Shown here: positions 44,533-53,297 of the stretch, piece after piece
Position numbering within the stretch: the stretch's first letter is position 1
Layout: the number at the start of each line of letters is the position of its first letter
Assembly (NCBI RefSeq): GCF_902706195.1
Contig: NZ_CACSJO010000014.1
Coordinates: forward strand, 1-64,000
Source of the DNA: Novosphingobium sp. 18050
GTDB taxonomy: Bacteria; Pseudomonadota; Alphaproteobacteria; Sphingomonadales; Sphingomonadaceae
Length of the DNA stretch: 64,000 nucleotides
Direction of reading: 5' to 3'
Made by a program: the position numbers and the translations under genes
The notes under the pieces: model-generated
Database searches by the model: none
What the model saw: the letters and a program-made list of their open reading frames with translations, nothing else
What the model was told of the DNA's origin: nothing

Positions 44533-45265
44533 AAGACGCCTCTTGGCCTCGATCCATGACGTGGCACCCTGTTTCGAAAGCGAGGTTGACCGGCTGGCGG
44601 ACCTGATCGAGGCGCGGCTCGGCCCCGTCCGTTACGCCATGCTAGTGGTGCCCGACCATTGGGGCCGCGCCCCGCTGTTGCAGGCCCCGGCGTTCCAGGC
44701 ACGCCTGCGGGCTTGGGCAGAGCGCGGGGTGGAGATGTTCGTCCACGGCTGGTTCCACCGCGACACCGCCGAGCATCAGGGCGCCGCCAGCTTCAAGGCG
44801 CGGCACATGACGGCGGGAGAGGGAGAGTTCCTCGGCCTGTCCCACGTCGATGCGCTGCGCCGGATGCAGGATGGCAAGGCGCTGGTGGAGGACGTGATCG
44901 GTATGCCGGCGGCGGGCTTCATCGCGCCGGCATGGCTCTATGGGCCCGGCGCCATGCAGGCGCTGGCCGAATGCGGCTTCCCGCTTGCCGAGGACCATTT
45001 CCGGGTCTGGCGGCCGGGGCATGAGGACACGCCGCTCGCCAAAGGGCCGGTGGTGACCTGGGCCTCTCGCAGCACGATGCGCACGGCCTCGTCGCTCGCC
45101 TTCGCGGCGCTCGCCCGGTCCGCGCTGCAACCGCTGCCCACCGTGCGGCTGGCGGTCCATCCCGGAGACGTAAGCAAACCCTCGATCATCGCTAGTGTGG
45201 ATGCGACCTTGCGTGCTTTTTCCCGCCGCCACGTTCCGGGCCGTTATTCCGACCTTCTGAAATAA
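44519..45265 (+). CDS. DUF2334-type polysaccharide deacetylase-like protein
   Basis: About 248 residues. It opens LLASIHDVAPCFESEVDRLA with the acidic motif of NodB-like deacetylases, then FVHGWFHRDTAEH as the HxxxH-type metal site and GFIAPAWLYGPGAM with the usual AP-W/R segment. These features fit the DUF2334 branch of carbohydrate esterase family 4-like proteins. It likely removes acyl groups from a sugar in an envelope glycan. It starts inside the end of the TonB receptor gene (14-bp overlap) and leads a run of glycosyltransferase genes. Confidence 0.83.
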   Translation: MRVSERRLLASIHDVAPCFESEVDRLADLIEARLGPVRYAMLVVPDHWGRAPLLQAPAFQARLRAWAERGVEMFVHGWFHRDTAEHQGAASFKARHMTAGEGEFLGLSHVDALRRMQDGKALVEDVIGMPAAGFIAPAWLYGPGAMQALAECGFPLAEDHFRVWRPGHEDTPLAKGPVVTWASRSTMRTASSLAFAALARSALQPLPTVRLAVHPGDVSKPSIIASVDATLRAFSRRHVPGRYSDLLK

Positions 45266-45319
45266 ATCGCGTTTCGCACGCGCGTCGGCGGTGCGGGTCT
45301 GGCCGGGGCGCGGAGTCTC

Positions 45320-46489
45320 ATGGGCATGACAGCGCCCCTTCGGATCGCCATGCCCATCCATAGCTTCGAGCCCGGCGGGGTCGAGCGTGTAGCACTGAAC
45401 CTGGCGGAACACTGGCAACAGACCGGGCACCAGGTCATGATCGTGCTGGGGCGCGACGAAGGCCTCGACCGTGGGCGCGCCTCGGCCAGCCTCGACTACC
45501 GGGTCCGTACGAGCCGCTTTCCCACCGCGCGCCTCGAGACGTTGTGGATGATCTGGTGCTGCTTCCTGTCTCTTTCGCGTGAGCGGGTCGACGTGATCTT
45601 CTGCCCCGGCAATACCTACGCGGTGGTCTGCGTCGCCATGCGGCTGCTTTTGGGCGAAAGCTGCCCGCCGATCGTATGCAAGATCAGCAACGATCTTGTC
45701 CGCCGTGACGAACCGGCGCTGCGCCGCCGGGTGTACCATGCATGGCTGTGCCTGCAGGGCATGGCTTTCGACCGCTTTGTGGCGCTGGCCGAGCCGATGC
45801 GCGGTGAAGTGATGGATGTCATGGGCGTGGGCGCGCACCGAGTCATGACGATCCACGACCCCGCGATGACGAGAGCGCGGTTCGATCGCCTCGCCGCCAT
45901 CTGCCGAGACCGCGTGGGCCGCCATCGCTACCGTTTCCTCGCCCTCTCGCGCCTTGTCTCCCAGAAGAACCTCGAAGTCATGTTGCGCGCCTTCGCCAGT
46001 GGCTTCCGGCCGGGAGACGAACTGACGATCGTGGGCGACGGGCCGGAGCGCATTCAGTTGGAATCCCTTACCCGGCGTCTCGCCATCGAGAACCAGGTGA
46101 AGTTCTGCGGCCATGTCACCGATCCCGATCCGTACTTGCGCGATGCCGATTGCCTGCTCCTTTCGTCCAACTACGAGGGCGTCCCCGCCGTCGTGCTGGA
46201 GGCCATCGCAGCAGGTCTGCAGATCATCGCCACCGACTGTTCCTCCAGTATGCAGGCGCTCGCCGGGCGAGGCCTAAGGGCCACACTCGTTCCCGTGCGC
46301 GACGTTGATGCGCTGGCCTGGGCGATCGCCCGGGTCGACCAGTTGCCCCGGCCCGGCCCGGCGCAGCGCGACTACGCGGCGCGCTTTACGGTTGAGGCTG
46401 CCGCTGGCGCCTATGTCACGGTGATGCACCGGGCGATCGCTTCGGCTCGGCAGGTGCGCATGCTGATGGCCTCGCCGACCGCTCGATAG
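45320..46489 (+). CDS. GT4-type glycosyltransferase
   Basis: 389 residues with the GT-B fold. The N-terminal glycine-rich loop is MPIHSFEPGGVERVALNLAE. The C-terminal donor domain contains FLALSRLVSQKNLEVMLRAF, LTIVGDGPERIQLE and the EX7E motif in LLSSNYEGVPAVVLEAIAAG. It adds a sugar from a nucleotide donor to a lipid or glycan acceptor. It lies in a run with a deacetylase-like protein, a second GT4 enzyme and a multi-pass membrane protein, so glycolipid or surface glycan assembly is likely. Confidence 0.9.
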   Translation: MGMTAPLRIAMPIHSFEPGGVERVALNLAEHWQQTGHQVMIVLGRDEGLDRGRASASLDYRVRTSRFPTARLETLWMIWCCFLSLSRERVDVIFCPGNTYAVVCVAMRLLLGESCPPIVCKISNDLVRRDEPALRRRVYHAWLCLQGMAFDRFVALAEPMRGEVMDVMGVGAHRVMTIHDPAMTRARFDRLAAICRDRVGRHRYRFLALSRLVSQKNLEVMLRAFASGFRPGDELTIVGDGPERIQLESLTRRLAIENQVKFCGHVTDPDPYLRDADCLLLSSNYEGVPAVVLEAIAAGLQIIATDCSSSMQALAGRGLRATLVPVRDVDALAWAIARVDQLPRPGPAQRDYAARFTVEAAAGAYVTVMHRAIASARQVRMLMASPTAR

Positions 46490-46536
46490 CTGCGCGTTGC
46501 CCCCCGGACGTCCCGTTCAATCTCAAGGAATACCTT

Positions 46537-47499
46537 GTGCTACAGCCCGCTTCTCTCCTGACTGCGAAGCCGCCTCGCGACCCGGCCGTCGATCTTGCCG
46601 CCCATCGGCCCACAGTCACGCTGCGCGCACAGGATACATTCTCGTGGAAGCGCGGGACGGCGTTGCTGCCGGTGGTGTTCTCGATCCTGATAGCGCTGGG
46701 CGTGGTGCTCGAACTGCGCGGCATGGACATGGCGCGGATCGTCGCCATGGTGCCGCGCGGCGCCGGGTTCTGGCTGGTCTTCGGCGCCAGCTATCTCGCC
46801 GGGCCTGCCAGCGAGTGGCTCATCTACCGCCGGCTTTGGCGGCTTCCGGTCGAGGGGTTTACAGCGCTCCTGCGTAAACTGGTCTGCAACGAACTGCTGC
46901 TGGGTTACCTTGGAGAGGCCTATTTCTACACTTGGGCGCGTCAGCGCAGCGCGATGACCGCAGCGCCGTTCGGGGCGATCAAGGACGTCTCGATCCTCTC
47001 GGCGATGGTCGGCAACGGGGTGACGCTGGTTCTGCTGGTAGCCCTGTGGCCTCTGGTCGGCTCCACCAGCATCGGGCTGGAGAACCGTACCGGGCTGCTT
47101 TCACTTTCTGTAGTGCTGGCCACGTCGATCCTGGCGATGGCGTTCCGGCGGCGCATCTTCTCGCTGGACCGCGACGTGCTTGGCTTCATCACGGTGATGC
47201 ACCTGCTGCGCATCGTCGTCACCACGGTCCTGTCGGCGGTGCTGTGGCATATGGTCCTGCCGGCGGTCCCGGTGACCTGGTGGCTGCTGCTGGCGACCCT
47301 GCGCCTGCTCATTTCGCGCCTGCCGTTCATTCCGAACAAAGACGTCGTCTTCGCCGGCGTCGCCGTCTTCACGCTCGGCCATGAGACCGACATAGCCGCG
47401 CTGATGACGATGATGGCATCGGCGATTCTGCTGGTTCACCTGCTGCTCGGCCTGGGGTTGGCCGCGTCCGACCTGGTGCGCCGCGTGGTCCGTTCGTGA
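46537..47499 (+). CDS. Multi-pass membrane protein, LPG-synthase-TM-like
   Basis: 320 residues with about eight membrane helices, for example LLPVVFSILIALGVVLELRG, VFGASYLAGPASEWLIY and ITVMHLLRIVVTTVLSAVLW. The layout, with KLVCNELLLGYLGEAYFY following the second helix, recalls the flippase-like part of lysylphosphatidylglycerol synthases (UPF0104), but the match is loose. It may flip or hold the lipid intermediate for the adjacent glycosyltransferases. The start is a GTG after AAGGA. Its stop overlaps the next start by one base. Confidence 0.65.
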   Translation: MLQPASLLTAKPPRDPAVDLAAHRPTVTLRAQDTFSWKRGTALLPVVFSILIALGVVLELRGMDMARIVAMVPRGAGFWLVFGASYLAGPASEWLIYRRLWRLPVEGFTALLRKLVCNELLLGYLGEAYFYTWARQRSAMTAAPFGAIKDVSILSAMVGNGVTLVLLVALWPLVGSTSIGLENRTGLLSLSVVLATSILAMAFRRRIFSLDRDVLGFITVMHLLRIVVTTVLSAVLWHMVLPAVPVTWWLLLATLRLLISRLPFIPNKDVVFAGVAVFTLGHETDIAALMTMMASAILLVHLLLGLGLAASDLVRRVVRS

Positions 47500-48023
47500 T
47501 GACACGGGCGGGCCTGTTGGCCGCGGGGCTGCTGTTGTCGGCGGCGGCGATGCCCTCATCGCCGGACCTCGGTAAAAAGGAAGGTCAGTGCCGTCCGGGC
47601 GAGTGGGGCCCGTCGCTGCTGGTCACGGTCGCGGGTTTGAAGGACCGTCAGGGCAACCTGAAGCTCGAGATCTATCCAGCCGACGACGAGGACTTCCTTG
47701 CGGACGACAATGTCCTGCTAGATGCCGGCAAAGTTTTCCGCCGGGTTGAAGTGCCGGTGCCGCCCTCAGGGCCTGTGGATCTGTGCATCCGCCTCCCCGC
47801 ACCGGGGATCTATGCGGCTTCGCTGCTCCACGACCGGGACGGCAACCACAAGTTCGGCTGGGCCGTCGACGGCATCGGCTTCTCGGGCAATCCGAAGCTG
47901 GGCTGGAGCAAGCCCAAGGCCGCCAAGGTCGCGTTTACGGCGGGTTCCGCCCCGACAAGGCTTTCCATCGTAATGAATTACCGTAGCGGCCTGGGGGTCG
48001 CTCCACTCAAGGTAAAGGGCTGA
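47499..48023 (+). CDS. Exported DUF2141 protein
   Basis: About 174 residues. A signal peptide (MTRAGLLAAGLLLSAAAMPS) is followed by the DUF2141 beta-sandwich: LLVTVAGLKDRQGNLKLEIY, CIRLPAPGIYAASLLHDRDG, NHKFGWAVDGIGFSGNP and the KPKAAKVAF end. DUF2141 proteins are small periplasmic proteins of unknown role, often beside lipid or carotenoid glycosylation genes. It starts at an ATG overlapping the stop of the membrane protein gene (TGATG), so it is in the same operon. Confidence 0.85.
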   Translation: MTRAGLLAAGLLLSAAAMPSSPDLGKKEGQCRPGEWGPSLLVTVAGLKDRQGNLKLEIYPADDEDFLADDNVLLDAGKVFRRVEVPVPPSGPVDLCIRLPAPGIYAASLLHDRDGNHKFGWAVDGIGFSGNPKLGWSKPKAAKVAFTAGSAPTRLSIVMNYRSGLGVAPLKVKG

Positions 48024-48028
48024 TATTC

Positions 48029-49183
48029 TTGAAGATCGTCGACGTCTGCGCCTTCTACAGCCCCCACGGCGGCGGGGTGCGCACTTACATCGAGCAGAAG
48101 CTGCGCATCGGTCCGCAACTGGGCCACGAGATCGTCGTGATCGTCCCGGGGGAAACCCACGAGGTCATCGAACGCGGCCCCGGCGCCCGCATTCTCACGC
48201 TGCCGTCGCCCCGCTTCCCGCTCGACCGCAAGTACGGCTATTTCGCCGACGAACCCGCTCTGCACGCGGTATTGGACGCCGAAAGGCCGGACGTGGTGGA
48301 AGTATCTTCGCCTTGGCGCAGCGCCTCGATGGTCGCCCGCTGGCGGGGTAGCGCCCGGCGCAGTCTGGTGATGCACGCAGACCCGCTGTCCGCTTACGCC
48401 TACCGCTGGTTCGCACCGTTGCTTTCCCGCTCTTCCATCGACCGTGGATTCGAACGGTATTGGGAGCATTTGCGCCAGCTAGGCGGCGTGTTCGACATGA
48501 CGGTCTGCGCCAATCACGATCTTGCAGGCCGGCTTCGTGATGGCGGCGTGGCCGGGGTTCGGGTCCACTCGCTAGGGGTGGAAACCGGCGTGTTTTCGCC
48601 CGAGTGCCGCGACCTGGACCTGCGCGGCAGGTTGCTTGCGCAATGCGGCCTTGATGAGAACGCGCGCCTTCTGGTCGCGGCAGGCCGTCTGGCCCCGGAA
48701 AAGCGCTGGCCGATGGTAGTCGATGCCGTGGCCGCAGCCAGCCTCCACACCCCGGTCGGCCTCGTCCTTTTCGGGGAAGGCCGCGAGAAGCGCGCGATCC
48801 GCAGCGCGATCGGTGGCAATCCGCACGTTCGCCTGTTCGAATCCGAGCACGATCGTACCGCCTTTGCGGCGATCCTCGCGAGCGCCGACGCCGTGGCCCA
48901 CGGCTGCGAGGCAGAGACGTTCTGCATGGTCGGAGCGGAGGCCCGGGCCAGCGGCACAAGCGTGATCGTGCCCGACAGCGGCGGCGCGGCCGACCATGCC
49001 CGCAATGGTGGGGGGCTGACCTACAAGGCCGCCAACCGGTTCTCCCTGACCAACGCGGTCGTGAAATTCTGCGAGCATCCCCGCCGCTCTCCAAGTCCGA
49101 ACAGCGTCGTCAGCAACGTCCAGCATTTCGAGGGGCTGTTTGCGGACTACGGCCGGGTCGTCCGCAATTCGCAGGCGGCCTGA
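48029..49183 (+). CDS. GT4-type glycosyltransferase
   Basis: 384 residues, GT-B fold. The N-terminal domain starts MKIVDVCAFYSPHGGGVRTY, with the acceptor-side glycine loop. The donor domain shows LLVAAGRLAPEKRWPMVVDA, LVLFGEGREKRAI and the acidic pair in CEAETFCMVGAEARASG. The start is a TTG, five bases after the DUF2141 stop, with no better alternative; its short spacing fits translational coupling. With the first GT4 enzyme, two sugars could be added in turn to one lipid. It ends the operon and faces the RND efflux genes. Confidence 0.9.
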   Translation: MKIVDVCAFYSPHGGGVRTYIEQKLRIGPQLGHEIVVIVPGETHEVIERGPGARILTLPSPRFPLDRKYGYFADEPALHAVLDAERPDVVEVSSPWRSASMVARWRGSARRSLVMHADPLSAYAYRWFAPLLSRSSIDRGFERYWEHLRQLGGVFDMTVCANHDLAGRLRDGGVAGVRVHSLGVETGVFSPECRDLDLRGRLLAQCGLDENARLLVAAGRLAPEKRWPMVVDAVAAASLHTPVGLVLFGEGREKRAIRSAIGGNPHVRLFESEHDRTAFAAILASADAVAHGCEAETFCMVGAEARASGTSVIVPDSGGAADHARNGGGLTYKAANRFSLTNAVVKFCEHPRRSPSPNSVVSNVQHFEGLFADYGRVVRNSQAA

Positions 49184-49201
49184 TACCGCCAGATGTCTTC
49201 A

Positions 49202-49239
49202 CCGCGGGAGGGCCGGCCTGAGCGTCAGCCCTCCCGCGG
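49202..49239. terminator. Shared hairpin between convergent operons
   Basis: CCGCGGGAGGGC and GCCCTCCCGCGG form a perfect 12-bp stem with a 14-base loop. The right arm lies inside the last codons of the leftward RND gene, and the whole sits just after the rightward glycosyltransferase stop. It can serve as a bidirectional terminator, though no T-run is present. Confidence 0.55.
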
Positions 49240-52200
49240 CGTCTCCTTCGGCAGGGTCAGCCGGACCAGAACCGGCATCGCCAGCAGGACCAGTGGATAC
49301 TGGAGCAGGAGGCCGGCGATGATCGCGATCGCCAGCGGCTGCTGGATTCCCGAACCCTGGCCGATCGCGAAGGCGAGGGGCAGCAGCGTCAGGATCGCGG
49401 CCAGCGTGGTCATGGTAATCGGGCGCAGGCGCCCTCGGCTGGCCGCTCTCGCCGCCTGTGCGGGCGGCATGATGCGGGACAGTTCCTCGAATTCCGAGAC
49501 GTAGAAGATCGCCATCTCCGTGCCGATGCCGATAATCATCGTCATGCCCATCAACGCGGTGATGTTGAGATCGACCCCCGCCAGCCACAATGCGGTGAAC
49601 ACCGCAGTGGTCGAAAGCAGCGAGCAGCCGATGATGATCACGGGCAGCCAGAACCGGCGGTAAAGGATCAGCAGCAGCACCAGTTCGGCCACCAGTGCGG
49701 CTGCAAAAACCTTGATGAGTCCGGAGAAGGCGATCTGCTGCTGCTGAAATAACCCGCCCAGTTCATAGCGCACACCGGGGCTGAGGGTGCCCGGCCTGTC
49801 GAGCGCCGTCTGGACGTCGCCGACGGCGGCGCCGATGCCCCGACCCTGGATGCGGCCCGTGACGGCGATCATCGGTTCAAGGTTCTCACGCCCGATCTGC
49901 GGCTGGCCGGTGACAGGTTCGATGGTCGCCACGCGCGATAGCGGGAAGACGTGGCCGTCGGTTGCCCGGATCGGCAACTGGGCGAGGCCCACTTCGCTGA
50001 TGGTCATCGCATCGGGCAGGCGCACGCGCACGTCGACGGCTTTGTCGGGCAGCGCCAGCGTTGTCGCTACAGTGCCGGTGAGGGCGGCGGAAAGCTGCGT
50101 TTCCACCTCGGCCGGGGCCACGCTTTCCATCGCAGCGCGAACCGGATCGACGTGGACATCCAGCGCGTCTCCGGCCAGCTGCACGCCGTCGTTGACCTCG
50201 ACGACGCCGGCAACCTTGCTCACCAGCGCGGCGACTTTCTGTGCCTCGGCTTCCAGGATGCGGGGGTCGGATGCGTAAAGCTTGACCTCGACAGGCTGCG
50301 GCACTGCGGTGAGATCGCCGATGAGGTCTTCGATCAGCTGGGCCACCTCGATCCGCACCCCGGGAACCTTGAGCGCGATATCGTCGGCGATGGCGGCGGC
50401 GACGTCCTCGGTGGGCCGGCTGTGGCCGGGTTTGAGGCGCACGAAGTAGTCGCCGTGGTAGCTCTGCCCCAGATCGCCGCCGAGCCCGGTGCCCAGGCGC
50501 CGCGAGAAGGTGAGGACTTCGGGGTTGCTGTGCAGCATCGCGTCGATCTGGCCGATCTGGCGCCCGCTTTCGTCCAGCGATGTCCCGGCTGCCGTGTAGT
50601 AATCCATGACGAAGCCGCCCTCGTCGACCTTGGGCATGAACCCGGTGGAGACGTTGGAATAGCCGATATAGCCGATGACCAATACGGGCACGGCGATCAC
50701 CGCGAGCAGCCAGGGACGGGCGGTCAGGCGATCGAGCGTGCGGGCATGGACGCGGGCGGCGGCGTCTTTCCCGGCCTCGCCGGGGTCGTGCCACTTGTCG
50801 AAGTCGACCAGCCAGCGGACTAGGATCGGCACGACGAAGGCCGTCATCGCCCAGGATATCGCGAGCGCCGCCGCCATCGTTACCGACAGAGCCTTGGAGA
50901 ACGCGCCGGTCACACCGGTGAGGAACGACAGCGGGAGGAAGACGATCAGCGTCGCCATGCTCGATCCGGTAAGCGGCGCCATGAATTCGCGGGCGGCGGG
51001 CATTACCGCGGCATTACCGGCGGGTTTGCCATCTTCTCCCGCAGCGCCGGCGCGGCGGGCTATGTGCTCGACCATGACGATTACGTCGTCGATCAACAGG
51101 CCCACTGCAGCGGCGATGCCGCCCAGGGTCATGATGTTGAAGCTCATGCCCAGCATGCTCAGCACCAGCACCGTGGCCGCCAATGTCGCCGGTACGACGA
51201 TGACGGCAACCAGCGTCATCCGCCAGCTGCGCAGGAACCACAGCAGTACCAGCCCGGCCAGCACCAGCCCGATCAGCACCGCATCGCGAACGCTGGAGAC
51301 CGACTGCGTGACCAACTGGCTCTGGTCGTACCAGTTCACCAGTCTGACCCCCGGCGGCAGTTTCAGGCCCGCGAGCTTTTGCTCGACGGCTTGCGCGATC
51401 TGTACCGCGTTGCCATCGGGCTGCTCGTAGATGTTGAAGAGGACGGCGGGCCTGCCGTCTTCGACGACGCGCTGCCAGACCGGGACGGCACCGTCCTGTA
51501 CCACCGCTAGGTCGCGCACGCGCACCACGCCGGTGGGCGCTGCCTTCACGACGATGTCACCCACTTGCGCCGCGCTGGCGACGCTGCGGTCGGCGATGAC
51601 GAGCGACAGGCGTCCTCGATCCTGGACCTGACCAACCGCACTCAACACGTTGCCGTTCTGGATGGCTGCGGAAAGGTCGGTCATCGACAGGGCGTGGTCG
51701 GCCAGCCGATGCGGGTCTGCCAGCACCTGAACTTCCGAAGTATCGCCGCCCTGCACGCCAATGCGGGCGAGGCCGGTGATGGAGGAGAGCAGCGGCGTGA
51801 CCTGATACCTGGCGAAGTCCTGCAAAGCCGCCGGATCGGCGCTGTCGGATACCAGCGCATAGGAAATGATGGGGAAGACTGTGGGGTCCATCCGGCGCAC
51901 GTCGTACCGGGTGCCGGCGGGAAGCGAGGGCACGGCGCGGCCCACGGCGGCATCGACCAGCAGGGTGCTGGCGATCATGTCGCGGCCCCAGCCGAAATCG
52001 ACAGAGATCTGCGCCGAACCACGGCTCGTCTCCGAGCGCACGTTCTGCACGCCGGGGATTGCGCGGATCGCCTCTTCCACGGGCCGCGTGACGGTCAGCG
52101 CGGTCTGGTCGGCCGGGCGGCTGCCGGAATCGAGGTCAACGACCACGCGCGGGAACGAGACTTGCGGGAACAGCCCGATCGGCAGCGCCGTGGCCGCGAT

Positions 52201-52275
52201 GGCCCCCGCCAGCGCCATCGCCAGCGCAACGAGGACGATGGCACGTGACTGCTCCCGCAGCAGTTTTTCGATCAT
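49225..52275 (-). CDS. RND efflux transporter permease (AcrB/CzcA superfamily)
   Basis: 1016 residues. Twelve membrane helices sit in two repeats, with large periplasmic loops between helices 1-2 and 7-8. Helix 4 reads LGGIAAAVGLLIDDVIVMVE, with the paired acidic residues of the proton path, and the second repeat has VAELVLLLILYRRFWLPVII and MGMTMIIGIGTEMAIFYVSE. It is the inner membrane pump of a tripartite exporter. Length and the DD pair point to the HAE1-like or general organic exporter group more than to metal pumps, but this is tentative. It overlaps the adaptor gene by ATGA. Confidence 0.9.
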   Translation of the reverse strand: MIEKLLREQSRAIVLVALAMALAGAIAATALPIGLFPQVSFPRVVVDLDSGSRPADQTALTVTRPVEEAIRAIPGVQNVRSETSRGSAQISVDFGWGRDMIASTLLVDAAVGRAVPSLPAGTRYDVRRMDPTVFPIISYALVSDSADPAALQDFARYQVTPLLSSITGLARIGVQGGDTSEVQVLADPHRLADHALSMTDLSAAIQNGNVLSAVGQVQDRGRLSLVIADRSVASAAQVGDIVVKAAPTGVVRVRDLAVVQDGAVPVWQRVVEDGRPAVLFNIYEQPDGNAVQIAQAVEQKLAGLKLPPGVRLVNWYDQSQLVTQSVSSVRDAVLIGLVLAGLVLLWFLRSWRMTLVAVIVVPATLAATVLVLSMLGMSFNIMTLGGIAAAVGLLIDDVIVMVEHIARRAGAAGEDGKPAGNAAVMPAAREFMAPLTGSSMATLIVFLPLSFLTGVTGAFSKALSVTMAAALAISWAMTAFVVPILVRWLVDFDKWHDPGEAGKDAAARVHARTLDRLTARPWLLAVIAVPVLVIGYIGYSNVSTGFMPKVDEGGFVMDYYTAAGTSLDESGRQIGQIDAMLHSNPEVLTFSRRLGTGLGGDLGQSYHGDYFVRLKPGHSRPTEDVAAAIADDIALKVPGVRIEVAQLIEDLIGDLTAVPQPVEVKLYASDPRILEAEAQKVAALVSKVAGVVEVNDGVQLAGDALDVHVDPVRAAMESVAPAEVETQLSAALTGTVATTLALPDKAVDVRVRLPDAMTISEVGLAQLPIRATDGHVFPLSRVATIEPVTGQPQIGRENLEPMIAVTGRIQGRGIGAAVGDVQTALDRPGTLSPGVRYELGGLFQQQQIAFSGLIKVFAAALVAELVLLLILYRRFWLPVIIIGCSLLSTTAVFTALWLAGVDLNITALMGMTMIIGIGTEMAIFYVSEFEELSRIMPPAQAARAASRGRLRPITMTTLAAILTLLPLAFAIGQGSGIQQPLAIAIIAGLLLQYPLVLLAMPVLVRLTLPKETPREG

Positions 52276-53297
52276 CGGTTGCTCCGGCGCACGGCGTCGC
52301 CGTCACTCACCTGGTACGCCCCCTCGACGATCACCGGCTTGCCGATGTCGAGCGCGCCCTGAACCACGTCGCCCTCGTCGGATGCGAGCGTGACCTGAAC
52401 GGGAACCGATCTGGCTTTGCCTCCGACGATCTGAAATACCCGTGCGGGCCCTCCTGCGGTAACGACGGCCTTGTGCGGCACGACCCAGCCGTGGACCGCG
52501 CCGGTTTCGATTGCGACCTGCATCGCCTCCCCGGCGAGCAGAGTGCCCGAAGGAAAGCTGATGTCGACATCGACGAGCCGGCTGACGGGGTTCAGGGCGC
52601 TGTCGACGCGGATTACCTTGCCGCGCAAGGCGCCGCCGCCCGAAAGGCGCTTGAGGCTTGCGGGCTGTCCGGCGGCGATGCCCATGTGGTCGGCCGGGTC
52701 CACGCCGACGGTGACGACGATGCCGCCCGCCTTTGCAACCGTAAGGATCGCCGCGCCCGCCTGGGTGCGATCTCCCTGCGCGGCGGCAACCGCCGTGACC
52801 ACGCCGTCGAAAGGTGAAACGATCGTATGGATCGGCTTGCCGGCGCCGTCTGCCTGTAAAGCTGCGAGCGCGGTCCGTGCGTCCGTGACGGCCTTGGTCG
52901 CCAGGGTGAGTTGGTCCTGCGTCGCAAGTTGCTGTGACAGGAGCTGCGATGTCGAAACTTCCTGCTTGCGCGCGGCGGCCAGCGCGCTGACCGCCTGAAG
53001 ATAGCTGCTGCGCGATGCGGGCGCGGTTACGAAGGTCGCAAGGTTCTGCCCGGCACGTACTGCCATGCCGGGCGCCACCGCCAGTGCGGTAATCTGACCG
53101 GGCTGGGCTTCGCTGAAGGTCACGGTGCCGTCTGGCGCGGGGGCGGCCGATCCGTAAGCGACCACAGTCGCCGGCAGCGCTCCCCGGCGGGCAGAAACGG
53201 TGCTCACGAGGACGCTGGGCGTGGGCTCAGGACCAGGCGTACCCGTGCCGCAGCCAGCGAGCAGAGCCATGGCAGGGAGCGCGATCAGCCCCTTCAT
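52272..53297 (-). CDS. RND efflux periplasmic adaptor (membrane fusion protein)
   Basis: 341 residues. A lipobox-type signal (LPAMALLAGCGTG) implies a lipid-anchored periplasmic protein. The barrel-sandwich (lipoyl-like) halves (GQITALAVAPGMAVRAGQNL and IHTIVSPFDGVVTAVAAAQG) flank a short helical hairpin, and a beta-barrel domain follows. It links the RND pump to the TolC-type channel. The gene overlaps its neighbours on both sides by ATGA, so the three subunits are made from one message. Confidence 0.9.
   Translation of the reverse strand: MKGLIALPAMALLAGCGTGTPGPEPTPSVLVSTVSARRGALPATVVAYGSAAPAPDGTVTFSEAQPGQITALAVAPGMAVRAGQNLATFVTAPASRSSYLQAVSALAAARKQEVSTSQLLSQQLATQDQLTLATKAVTDARTALAALQADGAGKPIHTIVSPFDGVVTAVAAAQGDRTQAGAAILTVAKAGGIVVTVGVDPADHMGIAAGQPASLKRLSGGGALRGKVIRVDSALNPVSRLVDVDISFPSGTLLAGEAMQVAIETGAVHGWVVPHKAVVTAGGPARVFQIVGGKARSVPVQVTLASDEGDVVQGALDIGKPVIVEGAYQVSDGDAVRRSNR

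Noticed and set aside
44642..46114. 490-codon open frame on the minus strand
   Set aside because: It spans two plus-strand genes with clear motifs (DUF2334 and GT4) and has a His/Arg/Gly-rich composition typical of shadows in high-GC DNA.
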